Source: Candidatus Saccharibacteria bacterium UBA4387 (lineage in GTDB: Bacteria > Patescibacteriota > Saccharimonadia > Saccharimonadales > Saccharimonadaceae). From it: DNA of 64,000 bases. A program made the translations under genes and the position numbers. Shown here in pieces: positions 8,228-16,906 of this stretch (position 1 is its first letter; every line of letters starts with the position of its first letter). Under the pieces are notes generated by a model that was not told the DNA's origin, searched no databases, and was given only the letters and a program-made list of their open reading frames with translations. The stretch covers positions 1 to 64,000 of the forward strand of contig DGRN01000010.1 in assembly GCA_002391075.1 (NCBI GenBank). The letters run 5' to 3'.

Positions 8228-9286
8228 CTACACGTTGAACTTGAATTCGACCACGTCGCCATCGCGCATCACGTAATCTTTGCCCTCAGTGCGCATCAAG
8301 CCAGCTTCTTTCACGGCCTTTTCTGAACCAAGCCGCACCAAATCATCATAAGAACAAACCGTCGCCGCGATAAATCCGCGCTGAAAATCCGTATGAATCA
8401 CGCCCGCCGCTTCCGGCGCCGTCGCCCCCTTCGGAATCGTCCACGCACGCGTCTCTTTCTTGCCCGCCGTCAAATAACTCTGCAAGCCAAGCGTATCATA
8501 AGCCACCCGCACGAGCTGGCTCAAACCATCTTCCTTAATACCATAGCTTTCCAAAAATTCACGCTTATCCGCCGCGTCCATATCCGCCATTTCCGCTTCA
8601 ATCTTCGCACTCACAAACACGCATTTTTCCGGCGCCACCAAAGCCGCCAATTCCGCGCGCTTCGCCTCGTCCGCTACTTCCGTCTCAGCCATATTAAACA
8701 TGTAAAACACTGGTTTACCAGACAGCAAATCCAAGCCGTCCACCGGCTCAATATGCGTTTTTCCGGCTTTCAAATCTTCTAGCGCTTTCGCTGCTTGTTC
8801 GGCCCGCTTCACCGCATCCTTATCGCCGCCGCGCGCCTCTTTCTGAATTTTCGGAATCGTTTTCTCCAGCGTCTCAATATCCGCCAAAGCTAACTCGGTC
8901 TCCACCGTCTCAATGTCACGTTTCGGGTCTGGCGCGCCTGCCACATGCGTAATATTCGCATCTTCAAACGCCCGCACGACATGACAAATCACCGCGCACT
9001 CGCGAATATTCGCCAAAAACTTATTGCCTAAGCCTTCGCCCTTCGACGCGCCCGCAATCAACCCCGCAATATCCACGAACTCAACCGTCGCCGGCACTTT
9101 CTTGTCCGACTCAAACATCTTTGCCAACACGTCCAAACGTTCATCTGGCACACCAACAATTCCCGTATTCGGCTCTATCGTCGCAAACGGATAATTCGCC
9201 GCCAAAGCGCCAGCATTCGTCAAAGCATTAAAAAGCGTGCTCTTTCCTACATTCGCTAAGCCAACGATTCCAATCTTTAAACTCAA
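8228..9286 (-). CDS. ychF: Redox-regulated ATPase/GTPase YchF (Obg family)
   Basis: Ribosome-associated P-loop NTPase. N-terminal SLKIGIVGLANVGKSTLF holds the G1 loop; the usual Pro of GLPNVGKS is Ala. Further: EFVDIAGLIAGASKGEGLG (G3 region), FNMAE in place of NKxD (fits the ATP preference of YchF), and a C-terminal TGS domain ending DGDVVEFKFNV. I place the start at TTG 9286 because GAAAGG lies 6 nt upstream; a TTG two codons earlier is too close to it. The start is thus non-ATG. Its promoter (TGtTATAAT) lies divergent to the next gene. 352 aa, close to the usual length. Confidence 0.95.
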   Translation of the reverse strand: MSLKIGIVGLANVGKSTLFNALTNAGALAANYPFATIEPNTGIVGVPDERLDVLAKMFESDKKVPATVEFVDIAGLIAGASKGEGLGNKFLANIRECAVICHVVRAFEDANITHVAGAPDPKRDIETVETELALADIETLEKTIPKIQKEARGGDKDAVKRAEQAAKALEDLKAGKTHIEPVDGLDLLSGKPVFYMFNMAETEVADEAKRAELAALVAPEKCVFVSAKIEAEMADMDAADKREFLESYGIKEDGLSQLVRVAYDTLGLQSYLTAGKKETRAWTIPKGATAPEAAGVIHTDFQRGFIAATVCSYDDLVRLGSEKAVKEAGLMRTEGKDYVMRDGDVVEFKFNV

Positions 9287-9373
9287 GACCAACCTTTCTT
9301 TAAAACTTATCTGTTATTATAACATATTACTGTACTATAATAATATCGTAGAATAAGCAAGAGATTTTTGACG

Positions 9374-9607
9374 ATGTTGTTATTTGATATTATTGGATGG
9401 ATCGGTTCGATTCTGGTGGTCTTGGCATATTTTTTGTTGTCGACAAAAAAGATCAAGCCAGGATTGACTTATCAACTGCTCAACTTATTCGCCGCGGCAT
9501 TAATGGCGATTGGACTTTTTCCGCGCAATGCTTGGTTTTCATTTGCGGTTCAAATAGTTTGGGCCATTGTCGCCATTTTTGCCATCGTTAAAATGAAGAA
9601 AAAATAA
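9374..9607 (+). CDS. Small CBU_0592-like integral membrane protein
   Basis: 77 aa with three predicted membrane helices and a basic C-terminus (MKKK). The pattern IIGWIGSILVVLAYFLLS with a following LNLFAAALMAIG matches the small CBU_0592-type membrane proteins, whose function is unknown. The start is ATG 9374 with a weak AAGAGA site. A -10 box TATAAT is seen near 9338. Unlike most plus-strand genes here, G exceeds C in the coding strand, marking the left edge of an atypical segment. Confidence 0.7.
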   Translation: MLLFDIIGWIGSILVVLAYFLLSTKKIKPGLTYQLLNLFAAALMAIGLFPRNAWFSFAVQIVWAIVAIFAIVKMKKK

Positions 9608-9629
9608 TAATTATTTACACTATGCAGAA

Positions 9630-9845
9630 TTACTCAAACAAATGCGTGATTTTGCAAATAATTTCATCCCACAACGTGATGCGCGAACATCCCATCAAAT
9701 CACACATTCCGTTCTGAGAATATTGGCATTCACAAGGCACTCCGCAATCCTGTACAACTATGTTTTGAGCAACTAAGCAAAAGACCAAGAATAATAGTAC
9801 AATTACGCCTAAAACGATAAAAGCTATTTTTATTTTTTTATTCAT
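9630..9845 (-). CDS. Small Cys-rich membrane-anchored protein
   Basis: 71 aa: a hydrophobic helix (residues 6-28) then a short domain with five cysteines (CGVPCECQ, MCDLMGC) and a sixth in IICKI. It might be secreted-side disulphide-rich or bind a metal; no family recognised. A minus-strand box TATAGT ends 6 nt before the ATG, the same spacing as other leaderless genes here, which supports it being real. It converges with the preceding gene. Confidence 0.55.
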   Translation of the reverse strand: MNKKIKIAFIVLGVIVLLFLVFCLVAQNIVVQDCGVPCECQYSQNGMCDLMGCSRITLWDEIICKITHLFE

Positions 9846-9913
9846 ACTTGTACTATAACATCTTCTGAATGGCGAAGTAGGAAACTAACATACCTTATGT
9901 ATATAATATAGAT

Positions 9914-11959
9914 ATGGATATTGGCGAAAAAGCAAAAAACGGCATTGAACCGGGCGAGAAAAATGAATGGTCTGAACTTGAAAAATTGGCACAAGATAAA
10001 CCAACGAGCGTTAGTGCAGACAAAGTCGTGAGAAATGAAACGCAAGAAGAAAAACAAGAAAAGATCTCTCAAGCTAAAGCCAAAGTGGAAGAGTCGTATA
10101 GAAAAAGTAATATCAAAGAATCTTCTTCTGCAGAAACAGAAACCGTCGAAGACGAACCTTCATCGCAAGAACAATTGCCCTCAACAGCGAAAAGAAAATT
10201 AAGCAAATATGATATGGCTGAACGCTCTAGGATTGACAGAATAAAATCTAATATAAGTTTTTTAAATATTCACGAATATGAAAGCATGCAAATTGCGTCT
10301 CGGCCGAGCGCATTCACAAAAACGATTAGACTAATTGCTGATAAATTGGGAATAAAAACCAAGAGAAGCGAAGAACGACGCGACGGAGAAGCTATGTACG
10401 TTGCTCTAAGTGAATTTCGCGAAGAAGAAGCCGCTAGAAGAAAAGATGCAGAAGAAACCGAGAAAGCTCTAGCCCTCGAAATGGAAAGACGAAATGCAGA
10501 ATATGAGGCCGAAAAAGCCAGGAGAAAAAAGGAAGCTACCGAAGAAGGAATCGAAGAAGATCTGGCAATGGCTAGACGCACATTTGACGAAAGGAAGCAT
10601 GAAGGGTTCAAAAGGCAAAGAATCCAAGAAATAGTAGAGCGTGACCTAAACTCTCGCCTATTGAAGGTCGACGATTTAGAAATGGAAGTTATTTCGGAAA
10701 ATCCAGAAATTCAAAAACGTACAGTTTCTTTTGAGGATACAGATATACCAGTATATGATTTGAAAGGACTTCCTTTTTCATTACTTTCAACAACCATAGA
10801 TTATAGGCGCGGACTTAACCCTGGTCAAATAGGAACGGAAACTTTCAGAAGAATTATGGACGACCCATCCATTTGGGCCGAGCGACGCGACGAAGCAGAA
10901 AAAGCGAGTGGATTTGGCACAAGAAATGCTAACGCCAGAGGCGACACAATATGTACATCTTATTGGAACTCTGAACGAAATATCGATAGCCATATGCCCG
11001 GTAATCTAATTTATGGGTTTGAAAGCGTCCGAGCAGACTCTATCATCAAGGTTGACAATGGCGATGGTAACACCGGTAATATGGCCGGTAAAGACGAAAC
11101 AGCCCTATCAGATCCAGACGCCATAAAGCAACTCGAAGGTGCAGATGGAGCGTGCGTCTACAATGAAGTACTACTAAGACGTTATACCGAAAATGGTATT
11201 CCTAAGAAACCAGATTACATTATCGTTGAAAGCGGAATAATCTCTAAAGAATCGCTTCGCCATGCTAAATATTTCGGTATACCAATAATTAATATCGAAC
11301 GGTCTATTTATACGAAAAAAGCAGAAAAAAGAGGCGAGGAGCTGCTTGCTTCGATAAGCGAAGATGATACATATAAGGAAATGGATAAAAAAATAGAAGA
11401 ACTTTCAAGTATGTCAAGATACAAAAAACATATTCGCACGCTAGAGGGTATTGGACGCAATTATGATATGCTACTACTTGACCGCCGAGCAAACGCTCCA
11501 CTGGAACAAAGGTGTTCTGAAATTTCGCAAATGGAGCAGCTTAAACGTTTAGATTTCATAAAAAGTACATTAGAAGAAGCTATTCATAATATAGAGTCTG
11601 CTACAGAAAAAGGTTTACCAGCAGAACAAAATCTTCCTGGATTTGACTATTTTGACATCAATATTCAAGATGTGCAAAATCGATTAAAGCGCACAGAAGA
11701 TAGCGACAAGAGTTTTTTTGGCAAGCCCGGCGATTGTAATTCAATAAATATAGAATTTAAACTAAAAGGTAGTTCCCGTAATGTAAGAACAAGTGTTTAC
11801 GATGGCGAAAGAATCTATGAAGCTGAAGAGGCTTTAGCAAATGGGAAGAGAACAAAACAAGATATAGAAAACGCAGATAGTAGTTTTTATAATACTCTCG
11901 AGCCCGTAGTATTAAGGTATTTTGAAGCAATTCGCAAAAATCAACGACTCGCGCAATGA
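9914..11959 (+). CDS. 681-aa charged coiled-coil protein with C-terminal domain shared with neighbours
   Basis: TATAAT (9902-9907) ends 6 nt before the ATG, so leaderless. Residues 1-260 are highly charged (Glu/Lys/Arg), with a long coiled coil at about 155-240. The C-terminal half has CTSYWN, LIYGFES, VYNEVLLRR, PDYIIVESG and HAKYFGIPIINI. The same order (xSTSxxT, YGF, YSEVVLxR, PxYIL, HAQYFRR...PIVL) ends the two large proteins at 14.0-16.4 and 16.9-19.4 kb, so I regard it as a diverged relative. No signal peptide. The gene is AT-richer and lacks the C excess of the + strand, which suggests recent arrival. Function unknown; the TS step is faintly like ADP-ribosyltransferases, far too weak to assign. 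Confidence 0.75.
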   Translation: MDIGEKAKNGIEPGEKNEWSELEKLAQDKPTSVSADKVVRNETQEEKQEKISQAKAKVEESYRKSNIKESSSAETETVEDEPSSQEQLPSTAKRKLSKYDMAERSRIDRIKSNISFLNIHEYESMQIASRPSAFTKTIRLIADKLGIKTKRSEERRDGEAMYVALSEFREEEAARRKDAEETEKALALEMERRNAEYEAEKARRKKEATEEGIEEDLAMARRTFDERKHEGFKRQRIQEIVERDLNSRLLKVDDLEMEVISENPEIQKRTVSFEDTDIPVYDLKGLPFSLLSTTIDYRRGLNPGQIGTETFRRIMDDPSIWAERRDEAEKASGFGTRNANARGDTICTSYWNSERNIDSHMPGNLIYGFESVRADSIIKVDNGDGNTGNMAGKDETALSDPDAIKQLEGADGACVYNEVLLRRYTENGIPKKPDYIIVESGIISKESLRHAKYFGIPIINIERSIYTKKAEKRGEELLASISEDDTYKEMDKKIEELSSMSRYKKHIRTLEGIGRNYDMLLLDRRANAPLEQRCSEISQMEQLKRLDFIKSTLEEAIHNIESATEKGLPAEQNLPGFDYFDINIQDVQNRLKRTEDSDKSFFGKPGDCNSINIEFKLKGSSRNVRTSVYDGERIYEAEEALANGKRTKQDIENADSSFYNTLEPVVLRYFEAIRKNQRLAQ

Positions 11960-11985
11960 ATTATTCGCCCACCCTTTCCTCCTAA

Positions 11986-12014
11986 TTGACAAAATCCAAT
12001 TTTTATGATAAAAT
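11986..12014 (+). promoter_or_regulatory. Canonical strong promoter (-35, 17 bp, extended -10)
   Basis: TTGACA (11986-11991), 17-bp spacer, TGaTAAAAT with hexamer 12009-12014. Drives the orphan gene at 12064 with a leader of about 43 nt. Confidence 0.85.
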
Positions 12015-12063
12015 AGAAAGATAACGTGCCCCACACACAAATTCGCACCTTAGGAGGTAACAT

Positions 12064-12591
12064 ATGAAGATCATAATTGGTTCCAAGGCCTATTTACAGA
12101 AATACGACCTCAACTTCATCATTCGCGACCTCGGATATGCTCCGGTTGCCCTCATGAGCGAACTTTTCGCCAACAACGGCCCCTTCGCCATCAGCAACCC
12201 TCAGAGCGCTTACGAGTTCATCGAATTTTCCGACCCCTTCAGCGTCGGCTGGATCCGCGAACAAGATTGGCTCGTCGACCAGGACGAATTCGCCCAAATG
12301 AGCGCCCGCGACCTCAAAGACTTCCACGCACATCTCGTAAAATCCCAAGAGGACGACATTCGCAGCTTTAATGCTCGCGACGAAAAATGGCGTCAAGAAA
12401 AACAAGACACCTTCGACCAGCTTATGAGAAAAGCAGAACATCGCATCCGCTCATTCGCTATCTTGCGCGACTACCGGCTCGGCAAACTCACATTCACCTA
12501 CCCGCCCGAACTCGCCCCGCTCTACCCGGCAACCAATAAATCCAAAAAGGGCTTCTTCGCTCGCCTCTTCCACCTCGACAGCGCCCAGTAA
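12064..12591 (+). CDS. Orphan cytosolic protein, unknown function
   Basis: 175 aa, no signal peptide or membrane helix, no family recognised. Preceded by a perfect AGGAGGT 5 nt before the ATG and a near-consensus promoter, a layout different from the leaderless genes around it. Contains a charged helical centre (residues about 85-135) and a basic Phe-containing tail (KKGFFARLF). Codons CAG, AAG and CTC are used more freely than in neighbouring housekeeping genes. Its stop lies inside the loop of its own terminator. Together with the genes at 12.75, 21.6, 23.2, 54.3 and 56.3 kb it forms a class of single-gene units with strong signals. Confidence 0.8.
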   Translation: MKIIIGSKAYLQKYDLNFIIRDLGYAPVALMSELFANNGPFAISNPQSAYEFIEFSDPFSVGWIREQDWLVDQDEFAQMSARDLKDFHAHLVKSQEDDIRSFNARDEKWRQEKQDTFDQLMRKAEHRIRSFAILRDYRLGKLTFTYPPELAPLYPATNKSKKGFFARLFHLDSAQ

Positions 12592-12603
12592 TGGGCGCTT
12601 TTT
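12580..12603 (+). terminator. Terminator overlapping the stop codon
   Basis: AGCGCCCA/TGGGCGCT stem with TAA of the upstream gene in its loop, then a T run. Confidence 0.85.
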
Positions 12604-12609
12604 GTCCCC

Positions 12610-12638
12610 TTGACTACCTCCGCAAAAAATGTTAAAAT
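12610..12638 (+). promoter_or_regulatory. Canonical promoter with long leader
   Basis: TTGACT (12610-12615), 17-bp spacer, TGtTAAAAT (hexamer 12633-12638). The leader to the ATG at 12751 is about 105 nt. Confidence 0.8.
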
Positions 12639-12750
12639 CGAAAAATCCTCTGGACGCACTTTTACAGTCGTAGCTAAGTTATCTCACGGATTTGGCCGCG
12701 CCAGTTTTTGTGTATCTAGTTGAAATCTTCATTCAGGAGGTACATCCTTA

Positions 12751-13611
12751 ATGCGAAACCCTAACACCGCACTCGTCGAATGGGTGCACAACCTTACCAG
12801 CAGCCGCCCCTTCAAAGAGGCTATCGACTGCACCGCCAGCGTGACTTATGTCAGCAATCCTATCATCTCCGGCGAGACTCCCATCAGAACCAAGACCGAC
12901 GTCCATCACATCGGAGAAATTGCACAGACAAAGATTATCCAAAAGGCGACCATCGAATTCACCACAGAAAACGGCAACACCCACGAAGACTACATTTGCG
13001 AAATCTCACCCTACCACCGGCAGATCAGACGCAAGGTCTTCAATCTCAGGACCCTTTCCGGCAAAAGCCTTCCCTTCTCCGACGGCGCAGAGCTCCCCTA
13101 CGTACAGTACTCGAGCCTCGGCGCACTCCCCGAAGACACCATCCGCAACCTCAACAGCAGACGCCAGATTTTAATGCCGGAATTTCTGACCGACCTCGTC
13201 GACTTCCTCTTCGAAAACAACTACTACGGTCTCGAGCTTTCTTTCGGCAGCCGCAAATACACCATCACTTCCGGCTCCAGCCTTGCCGCCATCGGCAAAG
13301 AACTCACGAAATACCGCGCCAACATCAACGAGCCGCGCATCTCTGCGCTTCGCAAAGGCAATCCGACCGATCTCGAAAGGTTCGATCTCAGCGTCGCTAA
13401 CCGCCGCTTCAGATACAACCGCCTCATTACTCGCAACGGCTCCTCCGACAGAACCTTCGGCCAATCCGCCAGCAACATCCCTCTCTGCCCCTTCAGCGAC
13501 TTTGCTCACGAACACTTTGCAAAGCCCACCGATCACGCTTTCGCTAATCGTATCTATACTGTCGGCGAGCCCATGGCAATGAATCCGCCCGAGAGTATCC
13601 GCATGTTTTGA
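12751..13611 (+). CDS. Orphan cytosolic protein, unknown function
   Basis: 286 aa, not recognised. The start follows CAGGAGGT by about 9 nt. The sequence is mixed alpha/beta without signal peptide or membrane helix; the first 120 residues are rich in beta-type segments (ATIEFTTENG, YICEISPYHRQIRRKVFNL). It could be a binding or immunity-type protein, but nothing supports a specific role. Own promoter and terminator flank it, so it is a single-gene unit. GC-rich codons with CAG and AAG are frequent. Confidence 0.8.
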   Translation: MRNPNTALVEWVHNLTSSRPFKEAIDCTASVTYVSNPIISGETPIRTKTDVHHIGEIAQTKIIQKATIEFTTENGNTHEDYICEISPYHRQIRRKVFNLRTLSGKSLPFSDGAELPYVQYSSLGALPEDTIRNLNSRRQILMPEFLTDLVDFLFENNYYGLELSFGSRKYTITSGSSLAAIGKELTKYRANINEPRISALRKGNPTDLERFDLSVANRRFRYNRLITRNGSSDRTFGQSASNIPLCPFSDFAHEHFAKPTDHAFANRIYTVGEPMAMNPPESIRMF

Positions 13612-13632
13612 TTTCATCTGCTACGACTATTC

Positions 13633-13660
13633 AAGCCCCGTCATTTCGGCGGGGCTTTTT
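13633..13660 (+). terminator. Rho-independent terminator
   Basis: AAGCCCCG/CGGGGCTT stem followed by T run. Confidence 0.85.
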
Positions 13661-13689
13661 GTTTGTATAACTCACAATGCCGCTAGGCG

Positions 13690-13983
13690 CTAATCGTTCT
13701 TATTGTCGCCCGCCTTCTTCGACATATCTTCCAAAAGCTCATCCACTTTTTTATAATATTCGTCCGACAAAACCGAGCCATCTGACTGCTTGCCTCTATA
13801 CTCCGCGATGTTCTTTAGCGAGCGCTTCAAAACACCCCTCACTTCATCGCTCATACCCCAATCCGACTTCTCGTTATTATACTTTCGCTCATCGTCAGAC
13901 CGTTCTTCCGAACTCGAAAGATTCGCCCAATCAGCCATATCATTTTCTCCCTTTCTATTCCCCGACCAGTATTCGTTGCTCAT
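13690..13983 (-). CDS. Small acidic protein downstream of the 813-aa protein
   Basis: 97 aa, hydrophilic, rich in Ser, Asp, Glu and Lys, with a predicted helical region (about 45-90). No family recognised. It begins 21 nt after the end of the 813-aa gene with GGGAGAA upstream, so it is probably co-transcribed with it. It may be a partner of that protein; there is no paralogue after the 841-aa gene. Confidence 0.65.
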   Translation of the reverse strand: MSNEYWSGNRKGENDMADWANLSSSEERSDDERKYNNEKSDWGMSDEVRGVLKRSLKNIAEYRGKQSDGSVLSDEYYKKVDELLEDMSKKAGDNKND

Positions 13984-14004
13984 ATTAGTACTTCTCCCTT
14001 CATT

Positions 14005-16446
14005 TTATTTCTTCGCCGCTTTCAATAGCACTATCGGCACCGGCTTGTCCTCCATCTCGCCGGTCTCCGGATTCAAAACTTTTCGCCTAAAATATTGCGC
14101 ATGTCGCACCTGCGTATTCGTAATTCGCGACTTCGAACCACCAAAGGACAAAACATAAGCCGGCTGAATCCGCCCATCATAAACATCAGGATCTCCACCA
14201 AACCTATCCAGCACTACCTCAGAATAGCTCTTCGTTTTCTTCAAAATCTCATCCTCGCTCGTCGGTTCCTGATAACCTCCCATTCGTACCGTCACGTCGC
14301 CCACGTCTCTCATGTAGCTACCACTTCTCGCCACTTTCGACCAAATGTCCTGTTCTCTCATATACATCACCGACGACTCCCCCAAATTCAAAAATCCATA
14401 CACAATCGCAAAATTTCTAAACGACGCCCAATCCGACCCCGCAATCGCCTGCTTTTTGGGCGTAATAAGGCTCGTCGAAATGTAACCAACCGGATTATCC
14501 TTCGCATCCGCCCGATTCAAGTCGTCTTCTTTTGCTAGTGACCGGCTCCCGCCATTCCACCGCTCTGGATGTCGAGATTTTATCAAATATCTATTCTCCG
14601 TATTATGACTGAATATGCCCAAATTCGTAACCAACATCATTGCATCAGAGTCGGCATCCATTTCCAAGACCTCAATCATCTCGCCATCTTTCCCTTTCAC
14701 GAAGCCAACCGGTTTAGTATTCTTCTCGAATTCCTCCTGCAATCGCCTCTGCATTTTCTCCGTCATCTCACGACGCTGACGCTCCATCAATCGCGTCAGC
14801 AACCCCCCAACCTCACCGCTTATCGACTTGGTCGAAAAAACCTCCAACTGCTTCCTCAAAAAATCAACACTATCCTGCTGCTTTTCACTCTCGCAAAACA
14901 GCAAACCCAACACACTCATCGCTACCACTTTTTCATCGTCAGTCATCTCTTCATATCGCTCACCCAAATCCAAGCTATACGACCCTACCGGCCCCACCGC
15001 ATTCTCGAATTCAGCATTAATATCCAACGAACCGAGCGGTCCAAGCGCCTCAACCGCATCTCGAACATTATCGTTCATTTTTAACACCCCGCAACTCACA
15101 AGGTCGAAAATCGCCCGCCCAGGCCGCATCCCAATCGCCAACCGGCACAAATCATCCCAAGCGCCCCAAATCTCGCTCCTAGCTTCCCACGATTCGTCGT
15201 CATCTTTCAGCTGCTTCTCCGCACTGTCCAACGACAACTTAACGCTCTTCCTCAAAACTTCATCAAAGTCTTCATCGAAGTCCTCAATACTTTGCGGCAC
15301 AAACCCCAACTTATTATCCATATACGACTTTCGCGACAAATAATACGCCAGCTTCTCCAACCTCAAATCATCCAAATCACAAGCCGCCGCCTCTCGCGCT
15401 AATTGCGTACCGCCCGTCAACATTTCTCGCGCGAAGCTACAACGCACCGGATCATGCTTCGGCGATGTATAATTCCGTGTCTCAAACCCCATCACATAGG
15501 CCCGCCGTCGCACCTGTGCCAAATCATAAGACGAAACCTCATTCATATCCCTGTTCAGTTCATATTCATCAACACCAAACTCCAGCACCTCCTTCCCCCA
15601 TTCGATTGCTTCAGGATTAAACTGAGTTCGCTTTTCTTTCGGCAAATTTCTCAAAAACTCCTCTATTTTTCGCTTACTGCCGCTATCGAGCTTCCGCAAT
15701 ATCTTGTCCGCGTCCGCCACACTCGCGCTATCGCGTTCATCCACGATTTCATTCGCCCGCTCTATCAGCATTTTCGGCGAAAACGTTGCCGCAGCCGCCA
15801 TGGTTTTCGACACTCCATCAAACGACGTCAGCGTCTGAAAAATCTCATCTCTCTCTTTATCGCCCCCGGTCACACTAAACACATCAGTCGAATTTTTCAA
15901 GGTCAACAAATGCTTAACATCGCGACCAAGCTCCTTTTTCACCCATTCATCATCACCAGCCAGCACATCTTGCATATGCCCGCAAACCCCCTCGGTCATA
16001 TCTCGCAACAGCCCAGAACTCGCAAAATCATGCTCGCCCTCATAATATCTAGACAAGAATTGCACGCCATAACTAGACCGCAAAACCAAGCTGCGCTGCC
16101 GGCTCGACATCCGCTCCAGTCCAGCCATCGTTTCTTCCAGGCTCAGTCCCGGCATCTTACCGCTCTCTAGCTCACTGCGATACTTTATCGCCAATGCGTC
16201 ACCCGCCATCGCATTCTGCACGCGCCCAACTTCCATCTTCGCTCTATTACCCACCGCGCGCGCCATCTTCGCCGCCATGCCGCCAATTTTTTGCAAAAAC
16301 GAGTCCTCTCTCTCTTTCTTTTCGTCGTCTTCGCTCTTTTCCGCCCCAAAATCAGGCATTTTCATCGAGTTCCCCCAATGCGCACCATTCGGCGCCGCAT
16401 CAAAACCGCCATTTATCGCGCCCGAATCCGCTACCTCGCCTCTCAT
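14005..16446 (-). CDS. Large protein, paralogue of the 16.9-19.4 kb gene
   Basis: 813 aa, no signal peptide or clear membrane helix. Starts at the ATG 8 nt after TGtTAAACT, leaderless type. Collinear similarity with the 829-aa neighbour is clear by eye: KYRxxLExG, EMLTGxTQLAREAxAC, RLEKLAYxL, GFxPQSxEDF, GMRPGRxxxDLVSCGVL. The C-terminal third contains YISTSLITP, YGFLNLGE, YSEVVLDR, PAYVL and HAQYFRRKVLNPETGE, shared with the 681-aa protein as well. The middle region is helical. Function unknown; size, novelty and paralogy suggest a host-interaction or structural role, which is inference only. Confidence 0.85.
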   Translation of the reverse strand: MRGEVADSGAINGGFDAAPNGAHWGNSMKMPDFGAEKSEDDEKKEREDSFLQKIGGMAAKMARAVGNRAKMEVGRVQNAMAGDALAIKYRSELESGKMPGLSLEETMAGLERMSSRQRSLVLRSSYGVQFLSRYYEGEHDFASSGLLRDMTEGVCGHMQDVLAGDDEWVKKELGRDVKHLLTLKNSTDVFSVTGGDKERDEIFQTLTSFDGVSKTMAAAATFSPKMLIERANEIVDERDSASVADADKILRKLDSGSKRKIEEFLRNLPKEKRTQFNPEAIEWGKEVLEFGVDEYELNRDMNEVSSYDLAQVRRRAYVMGFETRNYTSPKHDPVRCSFAREMLTGGTQLAREAAACDLDDLRLEKLAYYLSRKSYMDNKLGFVPQSIEDFDEDFDEVLRKSVKLSLDSAEKQLKDDDESWEARSEIWGAWDDLCRLAIGMRPGRAIFDLVSCGVLKMNDNVRDAVEALGPLGSLDINAEFENAVGPVGSYSLDLGERYEEMTDDEKVVAMSVLGLLFCESEKQQDSVDFLRKQLEVFSTKSISGEVGGLLTRLMERQRREMTEKMQRRLQEEFEKNTKPVGFVKGKDGEMIEVLEMDADSDAMMLVTNLGIFSHNTENRYLIKSRHPERWNGGSRSLAKEDDLNRADAKDNPVGYISTSLITPKKQAIAGSDWASFRNFAIVYGFLNLGESSVMYMREQDIWSKVARSGSYMRDVGDVTVRMGGYQEPTSEDEILKKTKSYSEVVLDRFGGDPDVYDGRIQPAYVLSFGGSKSRITNTQVRHAQYFRRKVLNPETGEMEDKPVPIVLLKAAKK

Positions 16447-16498
16447 ATAACTCTAGTTTAACACAGCCAACCTTCCTTTTTGCTAATAAGACCACCTC

Positions 16499-16507
16499 GT
16501 GCTACAA
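16499..16507 (+). promoter_or_regulatory. Extended -10 promoter of tRNA-Gly(CCC)
   Basis: TGcTACAAT ending about 10 nt before the tRNA; no clear -35. Confidence 0.55.
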
Positions 16508-16517
16508 TATATTCATT

Positions 16518-16592
16518 GCGGGTGTCGTATAACGGCTATTATGTATCCTTCCCAAGGATAAGACGAGGTTTCGACTACCTCCACCCGCACCA
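16518..16592 (+). tRNA. tRNA-Gly (CCC)
   Basis: Acceptor GCGGGTG/CACCCGC, anticodon arm TATCC-TTCCCAA-GGATA with anticodon CCC, T arm beginning CGAGG-TTTCGA, discriminator A, encoded CCA at 16590-16592. It lies between two large minus-strand paralogues. Confidence 0.95.
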
Positions 16593-16758
16593 ATACTAAA
16601 ATCAATTCCCTGCTCCAAGAGCCGGAGAAACCTCGTCGAGGTTTTGGTAAAACAAGGAGAAGAAGGAAATAAAAGCAGGCGGCGCAAGCCGGCTATTTTT
16701 ATTTACTTCGCCGACGCAGTTTTATGTCGCGCTAGCGACACTACCTCCACCCGCACCA
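16593..16758 (+). repeat. tRNA-tail unit 1 of tRNA-Gly(CCC), 166 bp
   Basis: Ends with a second copy of CTACCTCCACCCGCACCA (16575-16592 repeated at 16741-16758). Inside: an inverted repeat of the T-stem (AAACCTC-GTC-GAGGTTT), AAGGAG (16654-16659), a long hairpin AAATAAAA...TTTTTATTT capped by GGCGGC-GCAA-GCCGGC, the block CCGACGC (16711-16717), a terminal hairpin GTCGC-GCTA-GCGAC, then the tRNA end. Same plan as the units after tRNA-Gly(TCC). Confidence 0.78.
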
Positions 16759-16906
16759 ATACTAAAATCAATTCCCTGCTCCAAGAGCTGGAGAAACCTC
16801 GTCGAGGTTTCGGTAAAACAAGGAGAAGAAGGAAATAAAAGCAGACGGCGCAAGCCGGCTATTTTTATTTACTTCGCCGACGCAGTTTTATGTCGCGCTA
16901 GCGGCA
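16759..16906 (+). repeat. tRNA-tail unit 2 of tRNA-Gly(CCC), truncated
   Basis: Repeats unit 1 with four differences in 148 bp, so the duplication is recent. The terminal tRNA-end copy is missing: after the GTCGC-GCTA-GCGGC hairpin the sequence changes into the 3' end of the minus-strand gene, whose stop codon (16888-16890) and last five or so codons lie within the unit. Confidence 0.8.

Noticed and set aside
16644..16838. 64-codon open frame in the tRNA-Gly(CCC) units
   Set aside because: It spans the unit boundary and the tRNA tail copy; no ribosome site or leaderless promoter.
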